NCBI RefSeq assembly: GCF_009730915.1
Contig: NC_052474.1
Location: forward strand, 6,111,501 to 6,175,500
Length of the DNA stretch: 64,000 bases
DNA from: Dioscorea cayenensis subsp. rotundata
Lineage: Eukaryota > Streptophyta > Magnoliopsida > Dioscoreales > Dioscoreaceae
Direction: 5' to 3'
Shown: piece after piece, positions 23,190-34,141 of the stretch
How positions within the stretch are numbered: the stretch's first letter is position 1
Layout: the number at the start of each line of letters is the position of its first letter
Notes under the pieces: generated by a model
Databases searched by the model: none
What the model saw: the letters and a program-made list of their open reading frames with translations, nothing else
Told to the model about the DNA's origin: nothing
Translations under genes and position numbers: made by a program

Positions 23190-25451
23190 CAAAGAACACG
23201 GTTAGTCTGCGATTATTTCATTACATATGGCCTTGTTATGCCCAACTTCATGGCATCGACTACAATGTAAGTTACGAACACCAAATGCTTGTGATTCAAT
23301 CCTCTTTTTTCTTGGTCGTCCGGGTCTCTTCTTTCAGATAGGTGGACGAATACGGAGATGTCAACCCTCATCCATCAGTTTGTCGTGATCCTGTACAGGG
23401 AATATTGGACTCTCATATGCTTCTTTGTATAATGCTACAGTGTGGTAGCCTTCCATGAAACGATGAATGTTTACAACAGTTTATAAGATTGCGCAGCAGG
23501 CATGGTTACAAGGAAGACCGTACACCTCCCACTGACGATACAAACAGGTTCTATTACATAAATCGACATAGTTAACCTGCTTGTCCATGACTTCAAAAAT
23601 ATCACCATCAGATCGGCCTATGACTAAGCATCTACTTTCTTCAATAATCTTTTCCATCTTCTTGTGAATCTCCAGGCAAAGACGGGTTTCTCATTTCATA
23701 CAATTCTCGCACCGCTTGTACATTAGGTTCATCATCTTGAACCTACATTGGTGAGAAGTACACATGAGAGAATAAACACTACTACTGTGAATATAACAAA
23801 AAACCATGGCAAAGCCACAATATTAAACACTACGCATAAATAATTAACACTAAAATAACTATTGTTTGCAAGAAATACAAAAAAAGAACAACAACCTTAA
23901 AAATTATACACCAAAAGAAAATACAAAATAACAAAAGCGCAAAGTACTCATTACGGTTTAAAACCACATGGTGAACTCAAAACTCAAACATTTAATATAG
24001 ATACTACATAAGAATGTTTGAAAGTAAATACATTCAGTTGAAATAGAATGACAACTACGCAAAGTATTCTAATTAAATTATTTTTATGCATACCTTATTG
24101 CGTCGACTATGTTACAGACAGGTAGATGTAGTGCCTCCTTAATCCATGCATTGAAAGACTCTGCCACATTCGAATACATCTCCCCTCAACGTTGTCCTTT
24201 AAACAAGTAATTGTACCAATATATCATGTTTGACTTTTGAAATAACCAATTATGGGATTGTGTTGATGCCGCTGACAATGCACCCACAGTTGCATCATAC
24301 TCCAAGGATGTGCATGCATATGCAATCTTAACAATCAAGCTCCAACACTCATCTTTTAATCCTTTCCCTAGGCGACCATTAGCCTTCAAAAAGTTTGCTT
24401 GGAGATGTCGCAAACAGTACCCATGTGGGGCAGAGGGGAACACTTTGGTAATAGCATTAACAAGTCCTTTAGAACGGTCTGAAATGAATGTAATGATTTT
24501 GTGGTAGTCATCTTGACCATACATTGCATCACCCAGAGTGGAAATGAACCACGTCCAGTTATCGTCAGTTTCATTATCAACAATAGCAAAAGCTAGATGA
24601 AATAGACCTTCATTACCATCCTTTGCAGTTGCGGCTAGTAGGATGCCACCATATCTACCTAGCAAATGGGTGCCATCGAGGAATAGCATGGGTCTACAAC
24701 CACACTTAAAACCTTGAAGACATGCATGAAAGCAAAAAAAAACCATGCTTAAGGCGTTCTCCATCCCTTTCAATGATAACGATGCTACCTGGGTTGGTTT
24801 CGAAAACCTTACCTGCATACCATATTAGCAGATCATAACTTGCAACGTCGCTTCCATGGAGAATTCCCTTTGCCACCTCTTTACCCATCCAGGCTTATTT
24901 GTATGGTAGCCAAACTCCATGGTCACGCAATATATCACATTGTATGTCTACAGCTTGGTATAGAGGACGATCTCGCAATTTCCTCATTGCTTGCCTACTA
25001 ACCCATTTTTTAGAAGCCCTCGGATGAGATGCTGTGCCGATACACCCACACATGTATGACTATTTTGGGTTGTTTTGATTCTAAATGTGGGGAGGTTGCT
25101 ATCTCTGGAGGCGTGGACACGCCATTGACATAACTCGGCAGCACATGTGACAGTAACTCTATCTTTATAATTTTTTATGAACCTGAAGTTGAAATTGCGG
25201 TTGATGGCTAAGTCACAAAACACATCCTTGAATTCTTGTGCATTTTCGAAGCGTTTCCCAATCATGAAAATTTCAGCTTCTATATCTTGTGAAGAATTGC
25301 TTATAGTTATGCCTCCTCCATCTGTCACTACCAGTGTATTTTGCGATGTTGATACCCTTGTTATATACATTCGGTAAACAGTTAGTAAAATAAATAAACA
25401 ACAATAATTTAAAACTGAATAGTTATGACAAATAAGCTTCAGCAATAACAA
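23190..25451 (-). pseudogene. MuDR-type transposase (MULE), interrupted
   Basis: From the N terminus (about 25370 downward) it has the plant Mutator DNA-binding region (IGKRFENAQEFKDVFCDLAI, then NFRFIKNYKDRVTVTCA, then CQWRVHASRD) and a conserved HGSDVASYDLLIWYAGKVFETNPGS segment. The MULE catalytic core follows: LDGTHLLGRYGGILL with the first Asp, DNWTWFI, ISDRSKGL with the second Asp, and the CLRHLQANF motif. A SWIM-type zinc finger (CLYRQWEVYGLPCNHAC, near 23490-23540), a PGRPRKKRIES stretch and a zinc knuckle CSRCHEVGH (near 23235) complete the family order. Breaks: TAA at about 24892 (LPYK*AWMGKEVA), a frameshift at the poly-T run near 24735, TGA at 24186 (KGQR*GEMYS), and further stops in the C-terminal exon. 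Intron junctions such as AATAAG|GTATGC near 24092 are kept. It would have cut and inserted the element; now inactive. Confidence 0.85.
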
Positions 25452-26400
25452 AAACTAATGGCTACAAATAAAACTAATACCAAACAAACGATACTATACC
25501 CAAAAACATATTAATGACCACATATGCGAAAACGAAACATAATGCAAACCAAAAAGAATAAAATATTTACAGTGACATTGGTGAAGTACAGATGGCCTCC
25601 GTTATTTCGTTCACAGTGTCTATGATCATATTCACCACGGTCTTTTTGAATATACTATGAACATTACACATGTTTTGAAAGTCATCCTTTGAGCTAATGG
25701 AGTACATTGTCTTGTGCTCGTCTGGCATTATATACTATACTCGCATTGCAGGAGGTTCGAGAGCCCAATATGTGCATATCTTCTCGAATAATGTTTGTCA
25801 TCCAGTCAAGACAGTGAAATGTAACACATAACCATCCCCTTTATACTTCGCAACACTATAAAACATGTCCTTAAAGACCCTGCATTAGGAAAAACCACTA
25901 TAGATGAAGGACCGATGAACGTGATACCAATAACCCTGCATTAAGACCAAGATATGGATCTTGATGGGGATCTAAGAAATACCTTCACACGTTCTTTGGG
26001 ATAGAGCTTTGTAAAGTTAGCTCGGCGTCGAACAACAGAGATGGTGAGTAGAGATAGGTGATAAAAGAGGAGAATCACTCCAAACCAAGGCCAAGGAGGA
26101 AGAAAAGAAAATGAAATGAAGAAGATGCAAGCTTCTCCAGCAAGACTTAAGGTAAAGAAGAAGACTTTTGAGGGATGTCAAAGTACAAGCAACATGTTGC
26201 TTTGACAAGACATGGCGCCAGATTTCCCTCCCAAAAGCAAAAGGTAAAGTGGGGGTTTTAAAAAATATAAACCGGCAAAGATGATGGTAGGGACGAAATG
26301 GAAATGATTCTAAAAAGGAGGGACTGCAAGGTATACTATTTGGTTAGAGAGACTTATTGGGATAAACAAAAAGTTTCATGGACTAATAGGTAATTTTCCC

Positions 26401-26409
26401 TATTATATA
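26401..26409. repeat. right 9-bp target-site duplication of the MULE
   Basis: TATTATATA, identical to 18585-18593. Confidence 0.85.
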
Positions 26410-26430
26410 ACCTTAAACAACATTTTAAAA

Positions 26431-26433
<3 letters not shown>

Positions 26434-26506
<73 letters not shown>
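26434..26506. repeat. (AT)n dinucleotide microsatellite
   Basis: About 36 AT units lie 25 bases right of the MULE target duplication. Confidence 0.95.
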
Positions 26507-26508
<2 letters not shown>

Positions 26509-26950
26509 ATTTGACGAAAGAGCCAAGTGTTGTCTCCTGCTCTGTAATCATGGGGAAAAGTCAGTGCACACATCTCCTATAGGGAACCCGGTGCCTTACG
26601 AGTTGGGCTTGAACCAATATTAGTTCGAATTCTAATCTGAATTAACTTCGTGATGATATTAATCCAATTTGTATTCAAATTGAATAAAGTGGGTTTATGA
26701 CTTTATCTCATGGAATCCTATATTAACTCTAATTGGTACTTTCGATAATGATTAATTTAAATTTTTAAGTGGAACTAATCCTTTGATTAAAAAGATTATA
26801 TATAGTACAACATTAGGGTCCCTGATCTATCGTTCTTGCAAATACTTAACTCCATCAATTATAGAGGACATGATAGATTAGAAGAGTTTCTGGTTACTTC
26901 AAGCATAGACTTCAAGTCTCTCATCGTCTTCTACAACCTGTTAGGGCTAG

Positions 26951-27030
26951 AAGTGATCCTGCTTCCACGTAAATAATAGTACGACATATTAGTGATCCTG
27001 CTTCCACATAAATAATAGTACGACATATTA
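26951..27030. repeat. 39-bp tandem duplication in LTR-like sequence
   Basis: The unit AGTGATCCTGCTTCCAC... to GTACGACATATT occurs twice in a row with one difference (CACGTAA versus CACATAA). The inverted arm at 30880-30930 has a single copy, so the duplication arose after the arms formed or was lost from one arm. Confidence 0.8.
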
Positions 27031-27339
27031 GATGTCCTAATCAAGATTTTAGAACTCTAACAATTGGCATCATAATCAGGTTTTTCATATATTTACCTAG
27101 CTTGATTATATTTTTATAATATTTAGACATTTAATTTTCGTAATTACATATTGTTTGAATCTTGTGCATTATGTTATGCATTATTTTCATGTATATTCTT
27201 AATTACATATTGATTATGGTGAGCATTCATGGAATCTAGGGTTTGTATGAATTCTTTTGGGTTCAGCCTTGTTTTACCAAAATAAATAAATAAATAATAA
27301 TAATAAATTATGCATGCCTTAGGGTGTGTTGTTCCGCAC

Positions 27340-27765
27340 ATAGCACATGTTGTAGTTCGGCAACACACGGGCAACGGTTAGGGAGCACGTGGGTTGCGAC
27401 TCATAATCGACGAGCTATGTGTGCACGCAGTGTGGGCTGTTGCGCTTGTGCAACGCGCAGGTGTGCGTAACCACACCTACGCAACGTGTGAGCATGGGCA
27501 GCGCCAGCACAACGCTGCCTATGCGCTACTATACTCCGCACGGGTGTGTGCTGCGCACAGGCGCAGGCAGCCCGTGCAGTGGGAGTGCGGTCTCCCCGTG
27601 CAAGCCGCAGCAGTGGCAACGCCTAGCAGTGCATGTGGCTGCCCAGGCGCAGTCCTGCAGCCTCCGACGGCCAAGCTAGGTCTGATCTTGTCACCCGCGG
27701 TTGTCAGGTGCGGTCCTAGAACCGTCGACGCCCAGGTGCCACCCTATCGTGGGTGAAATTGGGGT
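27340..27765. other. GC-rich island in Copia leader region of the left arm
   Basis: About 420 bases of strongly GC-rich sequence with many GTGCGCA/GCGCAGG-type words sit between AT-rich flanks. It includes a short hairpin around AGGTGTGCGTAACCACACCT. Open frames on both strands (such as 27394-27756 plus) have biased Ala/Arg/Cys composition and no recognisable domain, so I treat them as noncoding. It lies between the primer-binding-site-like sequence and the gag fragment, where a retroelement leader would be. Confidence 0.5.
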
Positions 27766-28889
27766 AAAACCCTAGCATTAATTTATTATTTTATTTTATA
27801 TTCTAAGTTAATTTAATTTATTATATTTTATTTTTATTCATTGTTTTGAATGTCTTTAAATAAAATAGATTAATAGGTGTTTGTGCAAAATGTCATTGCT
27901 TTAACCAAATTGAGTGTGCCTTAGCATGTTGAACCTTATCTATTTATTTATTTTTTGAGTGTATGTTTGTATGAATTTTTCAAGTGAATTAATTATAATT
28001 AATATAATTAATTATTTTGAGTTGAATTGGTCCATGTATATGGTATACATGTCATGTGATAGAATGAATTTTGGCTAATTATGGAGTGGTCACACCATCC
28101 ATAATTATACCTTTGAAAATTGCATTATGAGTGTGATCACATTTGGATTAAATGACATCAATAATTAATTATAACTAATATAATAAATTTTCTCCATAAA
28201 ATTTGTTATATTTTTTATAATTATATAGGACAAAATAATAAATAATTTTATTACTAAAGTTATATTATGCAATTTTAATTATTTATTAGTTTTATCGAGT
28301 GACAAGTTATGATTAATTATATTTGATATAATGATTTTGCCCCACTAAGTTTTTGTTATATTTATATAATTAATTAGGATAAAATAATAGTTAATTTTTA
28401 TTTATTAAGTCACCCACAATATTAAAGAATTTTAATTGTCCATTAATTTTATCGGTGGTTGTGAATCTACTCTTGTATTCATATCTTGGCCCACAAGCAA
28501 TTTGTCATGACAAATTGATTCATGTTTTCCTTTTTTATAAGGCTTGCATTCATAAGCATACCAACTTGTTTTGTTGTCTTGAATATTTGAATGATATGTA
28601 TGTTATTTATTTATTGTAGCAGTATAATCAGTTGTTTTTGATGAAAAATGTGATGTTCCTATGTTGAGGGGATGCATAGATTTTGACTATGCTATAAAGA
28701 AGGATGAACCACCTGTGCTGTCAAACAATAGCGCTCTAGGTGTGATTGCCTTGTATGTTCAATGGGTGCGATCGATCTAATCACTTAAGCATGATGTATA
28801 TCAAGCCGCGTATATCTGTTAGTATTTGTGGTTCGCTCCCAGATTGTGAATATATAAGAGATTTATTGAAGGCAATTTATTTTCAATTT

Positions 28890-29361
28890 AAGACTTAAGA
28901 TAAGGATCTTGTAGCACTCTCATGACCAAATTATTATCCATGAAACTCACAAGTGTTAAAGGCATGCGAGAACACATCATGAAGATAAGAGACTTAGCGG
29001 CTCAACTTAAGGTTTTAGAGCAGATTGATTTTTCATACACTTGCCTTGTGGACTTTATCTTGCACTCTCTTTCACATCAGTGCAACCCTTTTAAAATCTC
29101 ATATAACACGGATGAGGATTAAATGGTCTATTAATGAATTTTTGACCATGTGTGTTCAAGAGAAGAAAAGGTTGTTGTTAGAAAAAAGTGAAAGTGCACA
29201 TACTGAAGAAATTAGGGCAAACCAAGCTTAATAAGGGTAAAGGCAAAATATTTATTCAGATTGAGAATGTGTCCAAGTGCTTCTTTTGTAAGGGAAAAAG
29301 GCATGTGAAAAAGGATTGTGTAAAACTCAACATTAGAATTATGGATTGTATTACTAGATTC
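28890..29361 (+). pseudogene. Copia gag fragment (UBN2-type region and CCHC zinc knuckle)
   Basis: The frame starting at 28922 reads TKLLSMKLTSVKGMREHIMK, IRDLAAQLKVLEQ, LVDFILHSLSHQCNPFKISYNT, the typical UBN2/gag polyprotein signature of Ty1-Copia elements. It stops at 29120 (DED*). After frame changes the match continues to a nucleocapsid-type zinc knuckle CFFCKGKRHVKKDC at about 29279-29320 (C-x2-C-x4-H-x4-C). Sequence ends abruptly at the loop of the inverted repeat. The same segment is present inverted at 29414-29880. It is a remnant that encodes no complete protein. Confidence 0.8.
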
Positions 29362-29413
29362 TTTGTTATGAATCTAATATGGTTGATGCATGTGATAATA
29401 CTTTTGGTGGATT

Positions 29414-30290
29414 GAATCTAGTAATACAATCCATAATTCTAATGTTGAGTTTTACACAATCCTTTTTCACATGCCCTTTCTCCTTACAAAAAAAGCACTT
29501 GGACACATTCTAGATCTGAATAAGTACTTTGCCTTTATCCTTATTCAGCTTGGTTTGCCCTTTCTTCTTACCTTGAGTAGTAATATGTGCACTTTCACTC
29601 TTTTCTAACAACAACCTTTCCTTCTCTTGAACACACATGGTCAAAAATTCATTAATAAACCATTTATCCCCATCTGTGCTATATGAGATTTTAAAAGGTT
29701 ATACTGATGTGGAAGAGAGATAAAGTCCACAAGGCAAGTGTATGAAAAATCATTCTGCTCTAAAGCCTCAAGTTGAGCCGCTAAGTCTCTTATCTTCATG
29801 ATATGCTCTTACATGCCTTTAACACTTGTGAGCTTCATGGATAATAATTTGGTCATGAGAGTGCTACAAGATCGTTATCTAAAGTCTTAAATTGATAATC
29901 AATTACCTTTACTAAATCTCTTATATATTCACAATCTGGGAGCGAACCACAAATACTAACAGATATACGCATCTTGATGTACATCATGCTTAAGTGATTA
30001 GATCTCTCCCACTGAACATACAAGGTAATCACACGTAAGAGCTATTGTTTGACAACACAGGTGGTTCATCCTTCTTTTATAGCATAGTTAAAATCCATGC
30101 ATCCCGACTGGAAAAGAATTAAACTCCTTTCAAGTTTTATAATTATCACCCCTCAACACGGGAACATCACATTTTTCATCAAAAACAAAATAACATACAT
30201 ATCATTCAAATATTCAAGAAAACAAAACAAGTTATATGCTTACCAATGCAAGTCATGCCGAAAAAAACACATGAATCAATTTACCATCGT
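29414..30290 (-). repeat. inner right arm of the Copia inverted repeat (gag copy)
   Basis: The reverse complement matches 28510-29361 nearly base for base over long stretches, for example ATCATGAAGATAAGAGACTT, GGTGGTTCATCCTTCTTT inverted and GTATGTTATTT. The two arms differ by scattered substitutions and small indels. For example, AGAGAAAGG... has CTTGAGTAGTAATATG added in this arm. Confidence 0.85.
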
Positions 30291-31110
30291 AATCTGAATT
30301 AACTACGAAGACGCCTTAAACATAAGCGAGTAGCATTAAATATTAATGCTAATTCCATTTTTTTTATAATTTCACTACTTATAAATGTGTAAGCACTATA
30401 AAATGAAAATAAAAAAAAGCTCATTTTATAAATTTATATTTCGCAAAATTGGCATGTTTTCATAAAACAAATGCAAGTAAAAATTACGGGATAAAATAAT
30501 GTGCAAATAATTTATCTACTATAATATGGTTGTAGCATTGGACCGAAATATACTGAATAGTTAGATTTATTTTGTTGTCTTGTATAATTTATTGAAAATA
30601 TTGAAATGAATATATAGCTTTTATACTGGGATTTTCTATATATATATATATATATTCATTTCTTTTGTTCAAGACTTCCACGAGCATTCTTCTTACGGTT
30701 GACAATGTCAAAACTCACCGAACTCCTTGTGATATTTCTCATGACCAGCATACTCTCAAAGATCCTCTAGGTTTTAATTAAATGCCCTTTCGATTGAAAA
30801 TTAAACATTTCCAAAGATAGAGAATATTAGTCTAAGTTGTATCAAAGTATAATCTGTTAGATTTCATCAAAACTTAATTATAACATTTATGTCGTACTAT
30901 TATATGCGGAAGCATGATCACTTACTTCTAATCATAGCAAATTGTTGAAGACGGCAAGAGTCTTTTAAGTTCACGTTTGAAGTAACCAGAGGTTCTTCCA
31001 ATCTATCTCGTCCTCTCCTATCGATGAAGCTAGGTATTTACAAAAACAATAGATTGGGGACTCTGATATTGTCCTATATATAATCCTTAAACTATTAGTT
31101 AAAAAAAATA

Positions 31111-31514
31111 TTAATCTAGATTGGAAACATGCATTTCTTATATTTATTTTTACATAAAAATAAGATACATATATTTATTTCGTGTAAATGATAAAAGTGA
31201 ATTTTGAAGTTCACATATTTTTCTTTTATAAATAACAAAAAAACATTCTATTGGTTTTACATGCTATTACTTATAACATCCGGCCTCTATTTATAAATTG
31301 GCATATATATAAATATATATATATATATATATTAATATATTAATATATTAATTTTTTTTATAAATATGGATGAGTCACAAAATCAAACCATCAATCTTTG
31401 GTAAGATATTAAAATTGTAATAATACCATAAATCATTAGATTGTTAATTAAATTATATTTAATTAATCAAGTCATGAATAGAGTAAATTAAAATTTAAAA
31501 ATAGATTGTATGTC
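31111..31514. other. AT-rich intergenic DNA
   Basis: No gene seen. An AT run lies near 31311-31333. Confidence 0.6.
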
Positions 31515-31523
31515 ACAACTAGT

Positions 31524-32786
31524 GGGTAAATATCATGTGGGGTCACCAAACTATTGTCAAAAATCAAAAAAATACCCACCTTTAATTCATATTTTTTTTA
31601 ATACCATAATTTGATTTCGTTTCAACAGGAGGGTACTCACATATTTCCGAGGATAATTTTTTAATGTGGCCGCCGGAACGACCACGTGGACCAGCTTATG
31701 ACGTGGAAGCGCCATCGAGGATGTTATAATCCTCATCATCCTTTTTAATCCACATCACCCCGTTCGTAGCCACATCAGCATCTCGCCCCCTCGTCTTCTT
31801 TTCTCTCATCTTCTTCATCTCCCACCCATTAGTTCTTACTATGTTGGCCACCAAGCTTTTCAATAGCTTGAAGAAAACAGTAATGCAGATCAGGAGTCCA
31901 TCTTAATCTTGGAACTTTAGACCTAATATACTGCCTAACTTCTCCTGATCCACTCCTCTTAGTCCCACCACCACAACCACCACCACCACCACTCCCCATA
32001 AATCAATCAATCTTCTTCTCCCTTTCAACTTTGAAAATGAAATACAAGCAATACACCAAAACCTCTTTCCTAACTCTCATGGTTCATGGCTACAACTACT
32101 TCCAAATAAATACACAAAGAAAAAGAGAAAGAGTGAGAAAGGTGGTACTAGTTTTGCTGTTGTTTTTCTAATATTCTCATCACGAGGTTCTGAACTTCTC
32201 TGTAAAATTATCATCATTATATTACCAGATGTACGCCGTAAGTTGTGGCCTCTAAAATTCATGTTACCATGTATATGTTATATATTGTGGGCTCTAAAGT
32301 TTTGCTCTTATTACAACATCCAAAACCATCTACAATTGCAAGCATGACAATTACAAAATGAAACCAGCTGTCAAAATTCTTGAATGAGATTGAGCAAAGG
32401 AGATGCCTTTTAGAAGAACCCTCACTACGATTTTGCGTTTAGTTTTGAGAAAAGAAGAAGGAGGAGGAGGAGGACAAAACCAGGAGATTAAGAATGAGAA
32501 GGAAGGGCAGGAGACGAAAAAGACGAGTGGGTTAGATGTTGATGTGACCACGAACGGGGGTGATGTGGATTAAAAAGGGTGATGAGGATTATAACATCCT
32601 CACTGGCGCTTCCACGTCATCAGTCCGGCGGCCACATTAGAAAATTATCCCTTGAAATAAGCGGGTACTCTCCCGTTGAAGCGAAATCAAATTATATAGT
32701 ATTCAAAAATATACGAATTTAAGGTGGGTATCCCTTTTTATAGTTGGCTATAGTTTGGTGACCCCACATAATATTTACCTCACCCC
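31524..32786. mobile_element. non-autonomous Mutator-like element with captured gene fragment (Pack-MULE)
   Basis: It is flanked by a perfect 9-bp direct repeat ACAACTAGT (31515-31523 and 32787-32795). The terminal inverted repeats are about 260 bases: the left end GTAAATATCATGTGGGGTCA matches the inverted right end GTAAATATTATGTGGGGTCA and continues through AATTTGATTTCG, GTGGCCGCCGGA, GACGTGGAAGCGCCA, GAGGATGTTATAATCCTCAT and CACATCA. The 9-bp duplication and long inverted repeats are diagnostic for MULEs. No transposase is inside. The interior (about 31790-32520) holds the first exon of a GARP transcription factor on the minus strand. It is not clearly related by terminal sequence to the ULP1 MULE at 18594. 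Confidence 0.88.
31829..31999 (-). pseudogene. captured first exon of a GARP/G2-like (MYB-like) transcription factor
   Basis: A 56-codon frame starts MGSGGGGGCGGGTKRSGSGE and continues VRQYIRSKVPRLRWTPDLHY, CFLQAIEKLGGQH before ending in a stop. SKVPRLRWTPDLH...F...AI..LGGQ is the first half of the GARP (G2-like) DNA-binding domain found in plant KANADI/MYB-CC/HHO-like factors. The match ends at GGQ, where these genes normally have an intron, and the residual AGTAAG looks like the old donor. About 300 bases of probable 5' UTR lie upstream (32000-32340). The second half of the domain (normally ending SHVKSHLQ) is absent, so DNA binding is not expected. If expressed, it could act as a small peptide or an antisense/siRNA source. 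Confidence 0.85.
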
Positions 32787-33711
32787 ACAACTAGTTCATA
32801 GTTATTACCAAATAACAAATACAAAATAGATAAAAAAAATTACTAAAAAATAAAGATAAAAATGAAATGAAATCAATTTTATAATAACATGCATAGAATT
32901 GTAATTGCCCACCAACCACAAGACGCTCGAATGGCCCACTGAAGAAAGGGACACTGTCACACTGGTCCTGGTGGGGAAAGTGTTGATTATGATGTGCATA
33001 TATATATATATATATACATTTATTTATTTATTTATCTATTTATTTATGATAAAATTGGGTGAACCAATCATTTATTAGAATAAAATATATATATACATTT
33101 ATATAATTATTTAATACGATATTATATGGCTTTCTAATAGATGCTAAGTTTTTAATAACTCACTATTAGATAGATTAAATATAATTTTATATTTTAAACT
33201 CCTGCTTAATCAATTATAAATATTTTTTAATAAAATTTTAAAGTTTGACAATGATATCTTTGAGAAAAAGCTAAATAACTCACTATCACGTGAATTAATG
33301 CTCGCAAATTCATGTAAGAACAAGTGATCATATCTTAGTCCCCAGGATCAAAGACAAATCATTGACTGACACGTGTTCGACTTAACAAATCTCTGTCTCA
33401 CGCTCGGTATTCACACCGGCTCGGTGATCTCATTCAATTTTTTTTTCAATGTGAAGGCTGGATTACGGTAATATTATTTTAATAAATAAAAAAATAGGCG
33501 TAATTTTGAAAAATATAATTTTAATTTGCTATATATCAACACAAAGAAATTAGCTAATTTGCATGTCAATTACTTTCTTTTGAGTACAAATCAACATTAA
33601 TTGAAATTATTATACTCATATTCTTTGAATAATATCACCTTGCAACGAAATGTTCCCATATATAATTTCCTCTAACTTGAAGGGTGTAGCCATAAAAAGA
33701 ACTTCCATGAT

Positions 33712-34141
33712 TAGAGCTGTAAACGAGCCGAGCTGAGCCGAGTATCACCAGGCTCGAGCTCAGCTCAAGCTCGTTCGAGCTATTTTTTTTTTTGTACTTG
33801 AGCTCGGCTCGCTGAAAAGCTCAAGTAGCTCGAGCTCGGCTCGTTTAAGCTCGATTAACTTGTATACATAAGTATTTTTTTATAATTTTTATATAGTTTA
33901 TATAATTATGTATTTTTTTGTAATTTATATATAAATAATTTAATATTTTTATATATAAAAAAGCTCGTTTAAGCTCATGAGCATCACGAAATTTGAAGTA
34001 TTTTTGAGCTCGAGCTCATCGTCAACATAAACGAGTACCGAGCTCGGCTCGACTCAGTAAAAATCGAATCGAATTCGAGCGATTGACCCTAGCCGATCTC
34101 GAATAATCTCACGTAAAGACTTGCTACCATTTACACCCCTA
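33712..34141. mobile_element. hAT-type MITE, 430 bp, inserted in copy A
   Basis: It is flanked by the 8-bp direct repeat TCCATGAT (33704-33711 and 34142-34149), the length made by hAT transposases. Ends are TAGAGCTGTAAA and, inverted, TAGGGGTGTAAA. The interior is rich in GAGCTCGGCTCG-type words and has an AT-rich centre. The empty site is preserved in copies B and C of the tandem triplication (ACTTCCATGATATCCCTTG), which independently proves the insertion boundaries. Confidence 0.92.

Larger units (their letters stand above)
18594..26400. mobile_element. ULP1-carrying Mutator-like element (Kaonashi-type MULE), 7.8 kb, decayed
   Basis: The element is flanked by a perfect 9-bp direct repeat TATTATATA (18585-18593 and 26401-26409), the duplication length made by Mutator transposases. 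Its ends are imperfect inverted repeats of about 100 bases: the left end has GGTCCAAGAAAC then AGTCCCTCATTTTT, and the right end, read inverted, has AGTCCATGAAAC then AGTCCCTCCTTTTT at matching distances. Inside are two convergent genes: a ULP1-like cysteine protease on the plus strand and a MULE transposase on the minus strand. Both have spliced 5' leaders near the ends (CAG|GTATGA near 18960; a donor near 25980 on the minus strand) and both carry nonsense codons and frameshifts. The low terminal similarity fits the Kaonashi group known from other plants, which often lacks long perfect terminal repeats. Confidence 0.88.
26745..31110. mobile_element. Copia retrotransposon 5' ends arranged as a large inverted repeat
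   Basis: The left arm runs from about 26745 to 29361 on the plus strand and the right arm from about 29414 to 31110 on the minus strand, with a 52-base loop. Outer blocks (26790-27060 and 30835-31095 inverted) share phrases such as ATTATATATAG, TCTGGTTACTTCAA and AATAATAGTACGACATA. They look like LTR sequence ending near 27056, followed by ATTGGCATCATAATCAGG, which resembles a Copia primer-binding site (TGGTATCAGAGC type). Inner blocks (28510-29361 and 29414-30290) carry gag sequence. The left arm has about 1.4 kb (27060-28500) that is mostly missing from the right arm. No protease, integrase or reverse transcriptase was found, so neither arm is a complete element. Confidence 0.8.

Noticed and set aside
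23096-23341. Plus-strand frame in the MULE
   Set aside because: It is antisense to the transposase zinc-knuckle exon (CSRCHEVGH).
27394-27756. Ala/Cys/Arg-rich frames in the GC island
   Set aside because: Overlapping frames on both strands without domains; explained by GC-rich composition.
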